Shown here piece after piece: positions 35,101-46,200 of a stretch of 64,000 bases of DNA; positions within the stretch are counted from its first letter, which is position 1; every line of letters begins with the position of its first letter. This DNA comes from Daphnia pulex (taxonomy: Eukaryota > Arthropoda > Branchiopoda > Diplostraca > Daphniidae). The stretch spans positions 6,852,501 to 6,916,500 of the forward strand of contig NC_060021.1 of NCBI RefSeq assembly GCF_021134715.1, written 5' to 3'. The notes under the pieces are model-generated. The model was not told where the DNA came from. It did not search any database and worked only from the letters and a program-made list of their open reading frames with translations. A program made the translations under genes and the position numbers.

Positions 35101-37969
35101 CGCCTGTTATTGACCCCAAAATGTGTATTTTGAACAATTTCTGGTCGACTTGCGTGAGTACAGTGGTCTGCCGTTTGCCAATGGACGTCGGTCCGTGTCG
35201 CGAGCGATACGATCGCTGGTACTTTGACTCCGAACGAAGCACCTGCCAGCCGTTCGTCTATGGCGGCTGTGCTGGCAACATGAACCGTTTCAAAAGCTTC
35301 GAAAGTTGCACCACCTTCTGTTCGCCATCCGATCGAACTAGACCAGCAGAACCGGCTCCAAGCTATCCTTCTCCTTCAACCTCTAATGGTTTTTCTTTTA
35401 TTTCCTTTTCAAACTTTTAATTTTGAGCGTTTTTCCGCTTTAATTTCCGCTTTAAAAAATCAATGCGATTTTTTCGGCATTGTAATTAGCTGCTTATTTA
35501 GTTTATTGCTTGTTCGGTGTGGGGATGGATGCCTTTAGTGTTTTACAAGACCATTAATTCATTGATTGGCTCCCCTAACAGAAAATGAAATCGATGTCGG
35601 ACCCCCTGAGTCGAATAACAAACCCTACGACAGTGAACCGTGTTCTGAGGCCAACGCCAATTGCCGTGCCATCAGTTGTCCATACGGAATTGAAAGGTAT
35701 TATATACATAGGATTCATGTGAAATATTCCGACTAAACAAAGTAACATTATCATTCCAGGTTCACATCCAATTCCGGATGCGATGAATGCCGATGCTACG
35801 AGCCTTGCCGTGGCTATTCATGCCCCGAAGGCACCGAATGTCAAGCCGAATTGGTTCGTGATGAGTCTGATCCTAATCAGTCAGCCACTCGTATCCAACC
35901 TGTGTGTAGACAAGGTAATAAAGCATTTCAATTCGAATCGTCATAAACTAAAAGGAAATATTATTTTTAGTCAATAAAGAGGGTCAGTGCCCTTCAATCC
36001 AGCGACGAGGATCCAACTGCGAAGAAGAATGTCGCTCTGACGCTAATTGCCAGGGAGATCACAAGTGTTGCTTCAACGGTTGCGGTCGCTCTTGTCTCGC
36101 TCCTGCCACAACATATGACGAGCCAACGACAACGACACCCGCACCTGCCAGAGGTAATCGCCTCCTCAACTCCTAGCGTTTTGCGTGATTATAGTCATTT
36201 GCTAAATACGCTAAACCGAAATTCGATTGTAGGTACTCCACCGCGAATCGTCGACGGAGAGACTCGTGTGGCGGCCGAGGAAGGTAGCGTTGGCGAAATG
36301 CCATGTGAAGCCACTGGATCACCTAAACCAACCATCTACTGGCGCCGAGCCAACGGAGAGGTATGAAATTACAGAAGTATTTTATGGTATTATATGACCA
36401 GGTAATTTCAACGTTGAACATGTAGGCGGTTAACGATGAAGGCAAATTCAAAATCCAATCGAATGGTTCCCTCAACATCATTGGCGTTCATCGATCCGAT
36501 GCTGGCATGTACACCTGCATCGCTGACAACGGAGTCGGCTCTTCCGCACTCAAACAAATTCAATTTGAAGTTAAAGGTAGGATGAACAAACCAACCCTTT
36601 TTTATATTATTATTTTAAACAATTTGTTGATTCTAACATTTCCTGGACTTATTCATTAACAAATGCTATCATCAGCTTTGACTAACAAAAACCAACTTCC
36701 TGTCCGCTTTTCAAATGACTAACCTATTAATCTAAACCTTGGTGATTGGCTTCCGCTCCTTTCTGTTACGTCAAAAGACCCGACTGTTCGTGCTGCGGAT
36801 ATAGTGACCTATCAGAGTGTGACTGTCGTGACTCTGGGCTCTCCGATCATTATCCATTGTCACGCTTACGGCTGGCCCAGGCCATCTGTGACTTGGTGGC
36901 GTGGTGAGAGAATGCTTCCGCTGTCATCGGAGCGTTATGAACAGTTCCGCGATTATTCACTTTTGGTCCGCCGTGTCTCCTTCCGCGATCTGGGCCCTTA
37001 CACCTGCCAGGCCTACAACGGCTATGGTCGCCCTTCGTCTCACACGATGATTCTTCAGGCTATCGGTCCCGTCTATTCTGTTGATGCCGACGAAATTGAA
37101 TTCCGTCGCTATCTTATTCCCCCACCTCAACCTGACCCACGTCTTTTACTAACCACTACTACTACTACTCCTGCTCCCTTCCGGCCTCGGCCCACTCCAC
37201 CGTCCTCTTATTACACGCTGCCTCCACAGCGGCCTAACTTGGGTAACCATTTCTACTAACTATTTAACCATTATTGGATGTGAACTTTGTTTCTTAATTT
37301 GTTCTAAATGTCCGAGATCATTTTAATAATTTTTTTATTACGAAATCAAAAGTTGCACCGAACGCAAGAGCATGGGCGGAGCGATCGAATTACCCAGTGG
37401 ATAGTGATATCCAAATCCACTGTGACGTCCAGGGATACCCGCAACCAACGGTCACCTGGTACAAGGACAACAATCCCATTCTTCCCACGGATCGTGTCTC
37501 CGTTACTGGTATGATGGTTACATTTATTGCAAAAACATTGACCATTAATTCTTATTTCTTTCTTTAAAAAAAATTAGGTAACAATACACTAATTATTACT
37601 GGAGCAGAAGGCTCCGATTCCGGAAGTTACCGCTGCGAGGCGGTCAATTTGCTTGGAGATTCAACCAGTATCATCAGTGTGGTTGTCGAAGGTAATTTAA
37701 ACAAAATAACTCTTTAATTATTATTCTTAAACTTTGCCGTGACTAAACTCGATTGAATAACAGGTGTCTACCTACACCCCAACTGCACCGACAACCCGTT
37801 CTTCGCCAACTGCAAGTTGATCGTCAAAGCGCGTTTCTGTACCAACAAGTACTATGCTCGTTTCTGCTGCAAATCTTGCACACTGGCTGGTCAATTGCCG
37901 GCAACGGGGCCGCATCTGCTCGATTACAAGACAGGTACTAGCAGCGCCTCTGCCAGGCGCAGGAAGTAG
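17155..37969 (+). CDS. Ppn: Papilin: secreted ADAMTS-like, multi-Kunitz, Ig and PLAC extracellular matrix protein (38 exons)
   Basis: Coding exons: 17155-17183, 22898-22949, 25797-26041, 26426-26519, 26796-26878, 26959-27112, 27175-27298, 27403-27483, 27556-27864, 27932-28058, 28123-28336, 28406-28585, 28685-28858, 28948-29133, 29280-29756, 29828-30143, 30212-30673, 30743-31001, 31074-31981, 32042-32218, 32279-32455, 32524-32703, 32835-33068, 33251-33430, 33584-33811, 33883-34371, 34452-34628, 34686-34898, 35164-35388, 35582-35696, 35760-35914, 35971-36153, 36233-36360, 36426-36576, 36778-37242, 37353-37508, 37578-37691, 37764-37969. Lengths sum to 8427 nt (2808 residues) and all phases agree. 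The ATG has a good context (AAGAAAATGG), and residues 10-25 form a signal peptide core ([14 protein letters not shown]). Domain order matches arthropod papilin: TSP1, ADAMTS Cys-rich/spacer, TSP1 repeats, Cys repeats, Kunitz, Ig, PLAC. Papilins are basement-membrane glycoproteins that interact with ADAMTS proteases. There is no metalloprotease domain, as expected. The exon 23 acceptor could be 12 nt earlier (32823). Confidence 0.93.
17184..22897 (+). other. Papilin intron 1 (5.7 kb)
   Basis: Donor CG|GTAAGT and acceptor TTTTCAG|G. The intron separates an exon coding only about ten residues from the signal-peptide core. It is filled with A/T homopolymers, CT-rich tracts (for example 19101-19116), a run of 13 G at 20310-20322 and a TATAAAA at 21123-21129. 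No internal coding exon was convincing. A first intron this long beside otherwise ~70-bp introns is a likely place for enhancers or alternative promoters (inference). Confidence 0.6.
22950..25796 (+). other. Papilin intron 2 (2.8 kb)
   Basis: Donor GAT|GTAAGT, acceptor ATTCCAG|AGT, phase 0. Contains GA/CT microsatellites (23326-23341, 23447-23460, 24607-24622) and A/T-rich runs; no coding exon recognised. Confidence 0.6.
25797..29423 (+). other. Papilin cassette and seven TSP1 repeats (part of papilin)
   Basis: Exon 3 has a dibasic stretch (RHKRQ) and opens the first TSP1 ([17 protein letters not shown]). It continues to the ADAMTS-type Cys-rich module (about residues 130-245: [18 protein letters not shown], then [11 protein letters not shown]) and the spacer (exons 7-9: [29 protein letters not shown]). 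Six further TSP1 repeats follow in exons 9-15 with WxxCS and C-GxG motifs ([64 protein letters not shown]). In the last four, a phase-0 intron cuts just before the first Cys. In known papilins this region binds matrix and ADAMTS proteins. Confidence 0.93.
26520..26795 (+). other. GC-AG intron in papilin
   Basis: The junction ATTCAG|GCAAGT uses GC instead of GT at the donor while every other position fits the consensus. The acceptor is GTACAG|GACTGC. Joining in phase 0 gives SCNIQ then DCPAD, the expected first TSP1 end, and no nearby GT donor keeps the frame. Confidence 0.85.
29424..30560 (+). other. Papilin central low-complexity region: acidic, Ser-Gly, polybasic and Lys-repeat blocks
   Basis: Exon 15 ends with an acidic run ([18 protein letters not shown]) and Ser/Gly/Asp/Met/Thr repeats ([14 protein letters not shown]). 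Exon 16 contains RKRRRRQAP, a strong match to a furin-type site, then many Ser-Gly pairs ([17 protein letters not shown]), possible glycosaminoglycan sites. Exon 17 begins with about five repeats of a 12-13 residue unit like [12 protein letters not shown], followed by KSVKKPG and PGKKKKVK. Papilins are known to be sulfated; the attachment sites and cleavage here are inferred. Confidence 0.85.
30570..31965 (+). other. Thirteen ~24-residue GCC-type cysteine repeats (papilin)
   Basis: Repeats of the form C-x(4-5)-GCC-(P)D-x-x-T-x-A-x-GP-x-x-x-GC occur in exons 17 (1), 18 (2 plus the start of one) and 19 (the rest), for example [15 protein letters not shown] and [14 protein letters not shown]. 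An [12 protein letters not shown] spacer lies between repeats 4 and 5, and an [12 protein letters not shown] spacer between 5 and 6. These match the papilin Cys-rich repeats of invertebrates. Exon 19 (908 nt) holds most of the array without introns. Confidence 0.92.
32042..35388 (+). other. Eleven Kunitz/BPTI domains (papilin exons 20-29)
   Basis: All follow the spacing C-x8-C-x15-C-x7-C-x12-C-x3-C with GGC and NxNxF signatures. Exons 20-25 and 27-29 carry one domain each and exon 26 carries two (K7, K8). Every exon is flanked by phase-1 introns. The residue after Cys2 (P1) is R, E, Q, Q, S, K, D, S, R, R, R for K1-K11, so only K1, K6 and K9-K11 look able to block trypsin-like proteases. K8 is followed by an Arg/Glu-rich tail (about 34270-34360). 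The K4 acceptor and several donors are weak (33069 GTTTCG, 34629 GTTTTA, 35389 GTTTTT). Confidence 0.93.
35582..36153 (+). other. Antistasin-like and WAP cysteine modules (papilin exons 30-32)
   Basis: Exons 30-31 encode [26 protein letters not shown] and [10 protein letters not shown], an antistasin-like Cys pattern. Exon 32 encodes [29 protein letters not shown] and CLAP, a WAP four-disulfide core. Both families commonly inhibit serine proteases. A short Thr/Pro linker leads to the Ig domains. Confidence 0.85.
36233..37969 (+). other. Three Ig domains, Thr/Pro linker and C-terminal PLAC domain (papilin exons 33-38)
   Basis: Ig1 spans exons 33-34 ([17 protein letters not shown] to [11 protein letters not shown]). 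Ig2 is in exon 35 ([16 protein letters not shown] to [10 protein letters not shown]) and is followed by a Pro/Thr linker with TTTTTTPAP. Ig3 spans exons 36-37 ([16 protein letters not shown] to [10 protein letters not shown]). Exon 38 encodes the six-Cys PLAC motif ([27 protein letters not shown]). The protein ends with a basic RRRK before TAG at 37967-37969. Confidence 0.93.
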
Positions 37970-39649
37970 ATCAGATGATGGTCGAATATGTGCCAACGAC
38001 ACCTCTTTTCTCTCTCTCCTCTTTTCTCCACCTGTTGTTTGTTTTTATTTCGTTTCCCCCGCCTTATTCTTGTCCTCCCTTTTTTTCATTACATTATTTT
38101 GACCGGAACATTTTCTGGCGTGTTTTTTCCATATATATCTCTTTTTTATCTCCCCTTTTTTTTATAATTTACTCTGTCACTCGCTCACAACAGAACAGCA
38201 CTGTCGTTTTTAAAACAGCAAAAATTTCAGGCGGGTTAGGGTACCGAATTCTATTTAGGAAAAACACTGTTTTCTTACTACTACTACTACACTTTTTCGA
38301 TGATTGGCTTAGCGAGCTGTTTGGCTAGTCCTAATGAAATTTTCAATATTATTTCATTTTAAATTTTTCGTATGGACGACCGGTTGGGGAGGAGTTGAGA
38401 GGAGGTGTTGACAGATTTACATAAGAATTTTTCCTAAAAATTTGTCTTTTTCTCAATATATTTTGGCTTTTTTTTCTCTCTTTTTCTTTATCTATTCCAG
38501 CTTACTTTGACAAAAGAGTGTGAACGTAAAAGACTTCGAACTCGCCCTGTCAACTTCCTCCTCATCTGGGCTCCTCCCCCCCCAATGATATTTTTTCACT
38601 ATATTTAGACATTTAACAGCAGTCTATTTGGCTTACAGTGACGGAAAGCTATTCATTCTTCTTTTCTAACTGAATAACGAATGACTGGCTGTTTGTCCGT
38701 TTCATCACTATTCACTGCCACTATGTGCTGTTATAACTATATGCTGAACCGAGGTGTAAGAGGATCAGTTCACACCACGCTTATATTCCTCCCTCTTTCT
38801 CAGTCTCTACTCACGTGCCTTCTAATCAGTCTTTGCAATGTATTTCATTCTTTTCTCTTATAATTTGGCATTTAGAGAATATTCTGCATGTTGACAAAGG
38901 TTATTGTTTTCCATGGGTTATGATGTTTATGGCACACGATTCCCGTCGGTATCAAGAGATATGTATGCCCAAACCGATCGGTTTTTATTTCACTTATGTC
39001 AAGCTTTTTCTACAATTCAAAGAAAGAAACATTTACCACGTCACTGCTGCATTGCCTTCCTCTCTTTTACACTTATTTTATCACAACAAATTTTTTGAAT
39101 ACTTCACGTAGATGCTCTTCAACGATGAAAACAACGTGCCTTTTGTATATATTGCTGAATACAACATTTTTGTCCTCAGAAATATTTGGATATAGATTAG
39201 TTTCGACTGACCTTTTAGCTTCGGTAACCGTCAGACGTGAAATTGTATCCGTAGATATATAGCGAGTTGCATAGTTTAATTTTGATCCTGGGCGTCGTAA
39301 ATGCGTGATAATAATGTTTACCACTCCAACGGCGTTTTAATTCTTCCTTGTTGGATGTTCATTGGCCGATTTGCCGCAACCCAATTCCACTGTTATCTTA
39401 TCTTGAGGACTTTGCCATAGACTGACCAGTTATCGCTGTATCATTGAATCCGATAGGACCAGTTGCCACTATTGACTTGAAGTTGACGCAAGAAAGGTTG
39501 GCCAATAGTGTCAACTATACGATAACTCCGAGTTGATTGGGAACCTGAAGCGTCTACTTCCTTTTACCCGCCATTGTAAAAATTTTAAACAATTCACTTA
39601 CCCCCCCCCCCTGCAATAAGATTATTTAGGTCATAATTGGTAGCATCTG
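37970..39649. other. Papilin 3' flank/UTR and convergent intergenic space
   Basis: About 1.7 kb of pyrimidine-rich then AT-rich sequence. I did not find a canonical AATAAA on the plus strand before the BRI3 terminator region (only AATAAG at 39615-39620), so the papilin 3' end is not fixed. Runs include 38580-38585 (C) and 39601-39611 (C). No coding feature was recognised. Confidence 0.4.
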
Positions 39650-39655
39650 TTTATT
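39650..39655 (-). terminator. Poly(A) signal for the BRI3-like gene
   Basis: TTTATT on the plus strand reads AATAAA on the minus strand, 100 nt beyond the BRI3-like stop codon. It is the nearest canonical signal. Confidence 0.55.
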
Positions 39656-39754
39656 TGATTTAGCGTTAACGTTCATAGGGTTTTTTTTTAATTCAATGTT
39701 TTGCAGTTATCCTTTCAGAGCAGTTGCAGTAGAGATAAACAGCTTTGGTAACGA

Positions 39755-40216
39755 TCAATAGATTGCCCCGCATCTGTTACAGCTGTTGAGCCTCATTGTA
39801 AAGAGACAAATTAATCCGATTGGGAAAAAGAATATAGCCCATAACCACCCACACAAAGTGAAATGTTCTCGCACAACTCCAATCTGTCGGGAAACGATTG
39901 CAAGTGTTGATTTTTGGTTGCGTATGTTACTTGATTGATTAATTTGAAAAACAAATTTTACCTGACACCTTCCGCACCTACCCGCCAATGGCACAACTTC
40001 AACTTGTACGACGGTTGGTCCAGGTGGTGGAGGAGGGCTAGTCATGTAAACTTGCACGGGCTGGTATTGTTGCTGGGGGACTCCTACACACGCAATAAAC
40101 AACAAAAATTAGTCATTGATTCGAAAACTAACCTTTCTTCTCCGGTAAATTATTCCATTAAAACCGGCAGTTTTACCTGCAGAATAAGGTGGTGGATTGT
40201 TGCCATGGTGTTCCAT
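39755..40216 (-). CDS. Brain protein I3 (BRI3) homologue, small membrane protein, 3 exons
   Basis: Minus-strand exons 40177-40216 (ATG at 40216), 39962-40083 and 39755-39883 join through GT-AG introns of 93 and 78 bp with phases 1 and 0, giving 96 residues. The N-terminus has a PPxY motif (PPPY, residues 8-11) in a Pro/Gln-rich cytosolic tail. Then come a CxxC pair (GRCGRCQ, 48-54), a hydrophobic segment (WLWAIFFFPIGLICLF, 67-82) and a second CxxC (SCNRCGAIY) at the C-terminus. This order, including the PPxY and the NCGA-like ending, matches the animal BRI3 family, lysosome/endosome-associated proteins whose PPxY binds WW-domain ligases. Without the two introns the frame would carry an inserted 26 residues. 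It is convergent with papilin. The function here is inferred from the family. Confidence 0.85.
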
Positions 40217-43200
40217 GATTAACGTGTTGAATTTCAAGTTGGATCACGAACAAAGATATATAACTATGAAATTCAAATGAGTAATTCGTTGAGTGCTTTT
40301 CAATACGTGCACAATTCACGACACAGGACGAGAAGGTGTGATAAAGAACCGTTGTTGCAGCCACTTTTTAACCCAAGTTGTTTCATATAGGTCCGATAAC
40401 CCACGCCTATCCTATTTTTATCTTTTGTGTACGCATTTCTTTGTTGGAACTTGAGAGGACGCAACATGCGATGATGTTCGTGTTGCAATGAACTTTCTAC
40501 CGGAACATGTGACTTATCTGTGCATCAGTATACAAATCATCGGAACCACCAGATTGACGTGGTTTGTTGATTCATTAGCTAAATTTTTGTTTGGTAAAAA
40601 ATGTATAGGTAATTCATGTACTTTAATTAATGAACAAGAATAGTTAGATACACAACAACAGAAAAATGTGCAGTAATAGAGCACTTTTCGTCTTCAATCA
40701 TGTTACATGGATATTTAATTTATGGAGTATTTGCCATCTTGCAATTGTAGTCAGTTCTTAATAAATAAAGCCGTTTTCTTCAATTAGTTCAGATGATGTT
40801 AAAGGCTTCCTTGCACTTGCAGGTTTAAAGATGCAAGAAGTGCAATTAACATCAAGCGGACATTCTTCAAGAAGATATATTCATTTCACTGACGCTGTGG
40901 CATTGGTTGAAACGATATATCAGGATTGAAAATGTCCGAGATCTTCTGATATACCGGACGGCAGGGCTGGAATATCAACTGTTTTTCATATCAATATAGC
41001 TGGTAAAGTGTCGAGACATATAAATATTGTGTTTTGATCTATATATTTGATTTGGTGAAAATTTGTACACATCCTGATGCTACATTCAATTTTACATAAT
41101 GTTCACGAAAAAAAAAATGTGTGTTATGAACTTGCTCATAAAAGCTTCCTTTAATACTTTTTTAATCATTCAATATCATGATCATTCGCCATATACGTAT
41201 GTTGAACTTGAACCTAAATAAATTTAAATTTCAATGGTGTAAAACTATGTAATTCAGTAAAATTTTTAAAAACCCGAATTAAACGACGATAGAAAAAAAA
41301 CGAGCATAAAATTCATGGATGAAAAAGAAAAATCATGGAAAAGTAATCAAACGGCAACTCTGAAAGTTCCATTTTTACCGCTAGATGGCTGCATAATTAG
41401 TGATTCACTTAATTTACATATCACATCGTATTGTTCTCAATCTCAATAGTCAGCTGGCTATACGCTACGCCATGAGGTTTCAACCATTTGGCGCCAAGTT
41501 TGAGACGAGAAACATTAAATCTGAACTCATTTCATATGCTAGTTATTACAGTACTGCAGTTTTTCAACTTCATATTGTGTTTCAGATGCAAAAAAGTATT
41601 ACTGAAGGTAGGCGTATCGAAATTTCTCACGTGGTTATTCGAATATTCTGCCATACATTTTGCACCTGTCCTTGCTAATTTCAGAATTTTGATCTTCACT
41701 CAGAAATCACTTACGAATCTCTGCAAAAGACATCGTTGACGTCATGATGTATATAGTGACTATAATTCATCACGGATTCTACAATCGCCCTTTTCATCTC
41801 ATCCATTCCAGAGATGAATATTATCAACTTACATCCCCATTCGGTAAGTTTCCAAATCCACACTTTGTCAGACTTAGAGTAATTCGCAAACTGAAAGACA
41901 TGTTGTTCACAATTGTGCCCAACAGCCTTTGCTGTTTTTCGCAACACCACACCTGTAGAAATCCAAAGAAACTTCTAACCACTTGTGGCTGATGCCTATT
42001 TGTCGTACTTGCAATTTTGGTATTTATAATTACCCGGTTTGAGCAGAGGCTATGATGTAAGCATAATCTTTTTGTTGTAAAATAGCATAATCATTATTGC
42101 GTCATTTCACGTTTATTTCATCGTAGTCAAATCGTCGAATCCATAGTCAGCCAGAAAAAAGCCGATAGGTGGCTCTTGAGCGTTTATTGAGCTGTGTCTA
42201 ACCGTTGAATATCCGTGACTCACGAAGGGCTCTTTTCTATTCGCACGGACTGTGAAAGTGCAAGTTGATTAACACAGTTCGTCAAGATTCTATTATTCAC
42301 ACGAATTCTCAACACCCGATTCCCTTTCATTCTGAAATTGAAAGTTTTCCATTAGTGGGGGGCTCTTATCGTGAAAGGCATCTTCGCCGTAGTTAGCCTG
42401 TCCGCACGTTTGTTTATTGTGTCGCCATAAATTCTCTTCCTCTCGCTGCAATTGTAGACGTGACAACCAACCAGTATTTAAAGGAAAGAAATGGCGTGAG
42501 CAGGGAGGAGGGGGGGGGGGATTTTTGGCAAAAAGCTTATTTTTGTCTTTTAGGTCATTATCTTTGTAAATCAGCTTGCAGCCTTCACAACTGGTAGCCT
42601 TCCAAAATTCGAGTTGGATTGTATCTCTCGATGCGGAGGCTGCTGACACAATTCGATTGAGACAACGCCACTTTTTGATATCCAGTTTTCTTTTTTTCTT
42701 TCCTTTCCTTTCCTACTTTTTAAGAAGATTACGACGCAAAACGATTGCCTTTGATGCGATTTCAGCCGAAGCTCCGCTTATTGAAGCTTATTGAACTTTC
42801 TCTCTTCTCATAATACCGACCAAGACATAAAGAGTGCGCTCTTTTACTGTTTAACAAGTCGAACGATTGAAGTGTTTTTTTGACGGCCTCGTTCGATGCT
42901 ACGGCTGCAATCCATCTCAAATCAGAACCTCCTCTTTCTTGCACAATGTCTGTCCCCCCCTTCTGTATATGGGGATCAATTTTTACTGAACCCCAACCAG
43001 AATTTTTCCCAAACTGTTATGGTAGAGAAAGCACTCCGGTTGTTTCTTTTTTCTCCAAACGACAGGAAAAAGAGCTCCGGTTGCTGAACTCGTTGCGCTC
43101 AAAGAAACGAGGGCGCCGTGTCCAGTTAGATTGGACGGTCAACCGAAAACGGCGTTGCTTTTAGAACGCGTTGCTTTGGCCGCAATGAGAGAAAAGAAGC

Positions 43201-46200
43201 AGAAAAAGACATAGTCGTTGATATAACAGGCGTTTGTCTACAAAAGTGTAGATCCCGCTGTCTTTGTAAATTTCTCGTTCGTGCCACCCCCATATAAAGA
43301 GCTTTGCGCCTTCCTCTCTCACATTATCTGAGGTGAGAGTTTTAGCAATTTGAGTCGCCGCTGAAGCCATACAAATCATCGAGTGCTATACAACTCTTTC
43401 TTCTGGCCATTGACGCGAGCCACCGACAGGTTCTCGTTAGTCTTTTTGGATAAGGCCATTATATAAGCGGCTCAGTGGCAATGGGGAATGCCTTTTGCAT
43501 ATTGATGATGATATTGAAAATCGTGAGACCAATCATCGCCGCGTAATCCCCTTTTGTTCGCAGTAGTCGTCGCACTTGTAACCTTTTCGTATGTATCGGG
43601 TCGACCTCGCCGGCCTGGTGCGTTCAGCACCGCGTCATTGTCTTGTTTCATTCTCTCTCTTTCGGCAGATAGCTGTGCACAACAAAGAGGGAGAGCTCTG
43701 AAAGTGATTTCCTTATTCGGCGCTGGCTGGGAAAGGAGGGAGGAAAGCGAATGGGTACGAGGATAAGCCACACACACACACTTTCACTGTTGACACACTC
43801 TCTCTACGGCAGAGACGACGACTCGGCAGCGCTGTAGAGTTGCCTTCCCTCTATACACACTATGTACCAGCCCTGCTGCCTAGTCATTTTGATATCTAGC
43901 TAGGAGATGAACCTCTCTTGACGGTGTTGGCGGTGGTGTCAGAGGCGGGCTTTTTTTGATAAGCGCGCACGAAGTCGTTATTAATACGTTTCGTATTAGA
44001 ATTCTCCGCACCTTTAAGCCCTGCCTTCACACATAACATGCACCTCGACGAATCCCCCCCCCCCCTCTTTTCCATCTTATAAGCTTGTTCCATTCTCGTG
44101 AGCCCGGGTCCTGTCACGACACGCATCGACGGAAACAAAAGAAGAAGAAAATGGTGTGTGGGGAGTTTTTTTCTTTTTTTAGAGGAATCAAAATCACAGT
44201 CGAGTGATGAAATTCTCACGCTGTGGGAAATTGAGGAAGAATTCCCTCTAAAAAAGACAAAAAAAAAATAATAGTAAAAAATAAATAGAACCCCAGATGA
44301 TAGTAACCTTCACTCTGAATACTCTTCTACATGTATGGCAGATGGTGCGCGATTCGACTCGGGCGGTAAAAGAATTGGAAACATTTTCTTCTTTTTTCTT
44401 TCTAAGTTTCATCGGACTCAGCGTGAAATCTGCCGTTGGAAGAAAAAAAAAGGGCAAAAATAGTATAACGGGCGGAACAAGCCAGCCAGATAAATAAGCA
44501 ATCAGCACAAGGACGAGGCGTTGAATCGATATTTAAAAAATAAAAGGAAAAGGAAAAGAATGACTTTATGCTGCTTCTTTTTTTGTTTTGTTTGTCTCGA
44601 TACTTTTAGGGGCATTGAAAGTGTTGACCGCGCTTCAATGAAATCATCACGACACATCACACGTTCACGTCTTTTTATAGGGGTGAAGCGACGAATATGG
44701 GATTGCACCGTCGTCTTTATCTCTCTCGGCTTGCTACTCAAGTAGTTTTTTTTTTCTTTTGGATTTTTTGTTTTGTGCTTTTTTTCCTTCTACGAGAGAT
44801 GTTAAGTACAGTTGTGAGTGTACTACGGTTATAACTGTGGGGGGTGCGGATTTCCAGCTTCTATTCAGCAGCCCTTTTTTGGGCGGTGGGGCAAGTTAAT
44901 GAGGGGGGACTTTTGTGTGCAGCATTTTTCCCTGCTGGAAAATGCTGAACTAGGAAAGATGTCGAAGAATAAGAAAAAAAGAAGAGAAGAGCCTTTCTCT
45001 CGTGTCCAAATACGACCGGAAAACGCTAAAATGGGTACAAAACCGAAGGCTGTCGAGCGCGGATTTGTGTGTGTATTATTTCCCTATCCGCGTTTGTTGT
45101 GCTGCTTGGCTGGAGAGTATCTGGTATCACGCGCCCTGGAAATGTCATGCCTGGTCTGCTGACAGTTGACAGAAACTTAAGAGAGAAAAAAACACACCCC
45201 CAACTGGTTTTTCTTCTTCACTGGGTAGTACACTCATCGTCTCCGATTCTCAAAGTCGTTTTGTTTCTTTTCCCAAAATAGCAACCCATTTTCAACGCGC
45301 GATGAAATTGGCTTGTGGGAAAATAAAAGAAAAGAAAAAGAATAACACACTTTGTTCTTCTTCGCCTTCTTCTGGTTGTGCTTTTGGAACATCCTGAAAC
45401 GGTTAGCAAAGGAGCGGAGGATTCGTTTAAAATGATAATAATCACGGTTTTCCATTCTGAATTATGATTACCAACAAAAAGTCTATCGCCGGATTTGATT
45501 ACCATAAATTCAGGCTCGTCTGATTTATTCAGGATGGAAACCTTGTAAGTTGGTAGCTTGTAGCATAGCTAATTTTACATACTTATTCATTGTTAATCGC
45601 CCGATTGTCAATCGGGAGATTTCCTTATTAGAGGCTTAGCTACGCTGGGGTTTGAAAAAAAGGCGGGATTTTTTCTTCTAGCCCCCTTGTTTTTTTCTCC
45701 CCTTTCTCATCATCTTTCAGGAGGAACCGTCTGGTAGATAAGTTGAAAAGGGGGGACCAGAAAAGAAACAAAAAGAGATGGAGGGGAAAAAAGAGAGTCG
45801 GTTGACGGAAGGTGCGCGTTGTTGTATATCGAGTTCCGGCTGTTGTAAAAAAGAAAAAAAAAAGTTCGTGGGGGTTGTAGTATGTAGAGCTGATGGCAAG
45901 ACAGGTAGAAAGATGAAGGGGAGGCGTGGGGACCTGTATAGACTAGTTAGTAGTAACTGAAAAAGAATATTTTTTTGAAAAAATTAAAAAAAAAAAAAAG
46001 AGACGCTACATTGAATTTCCCGCCATTTTGTCCTTGTAAATCTCTTGTTGACTTAATACTACAAAAAAGAGGACAAATATGAATTGAATTAATTTTGTGT
46101 ACTTGCAGCTTTTTCATTTTGAGAAAGTGCTGGCAGCCTTTGAATAAGTCAACAAAAGAGAAGTCCCCACTTTTATAGCTTTTTTTTTAAAAAAATGCGT

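Noticed and set aside
41711..41992. Overlapping open frames with several splice-like sites on both strands
   Set aside because: Candidate exons are in conflicting frames and no family resemblance is visible.
43450..43500. TATATAAG with TCAGT as a core promoter
   Set aside because: The initiator-like word is only about 10 bp from the TATA word, too close to work together.
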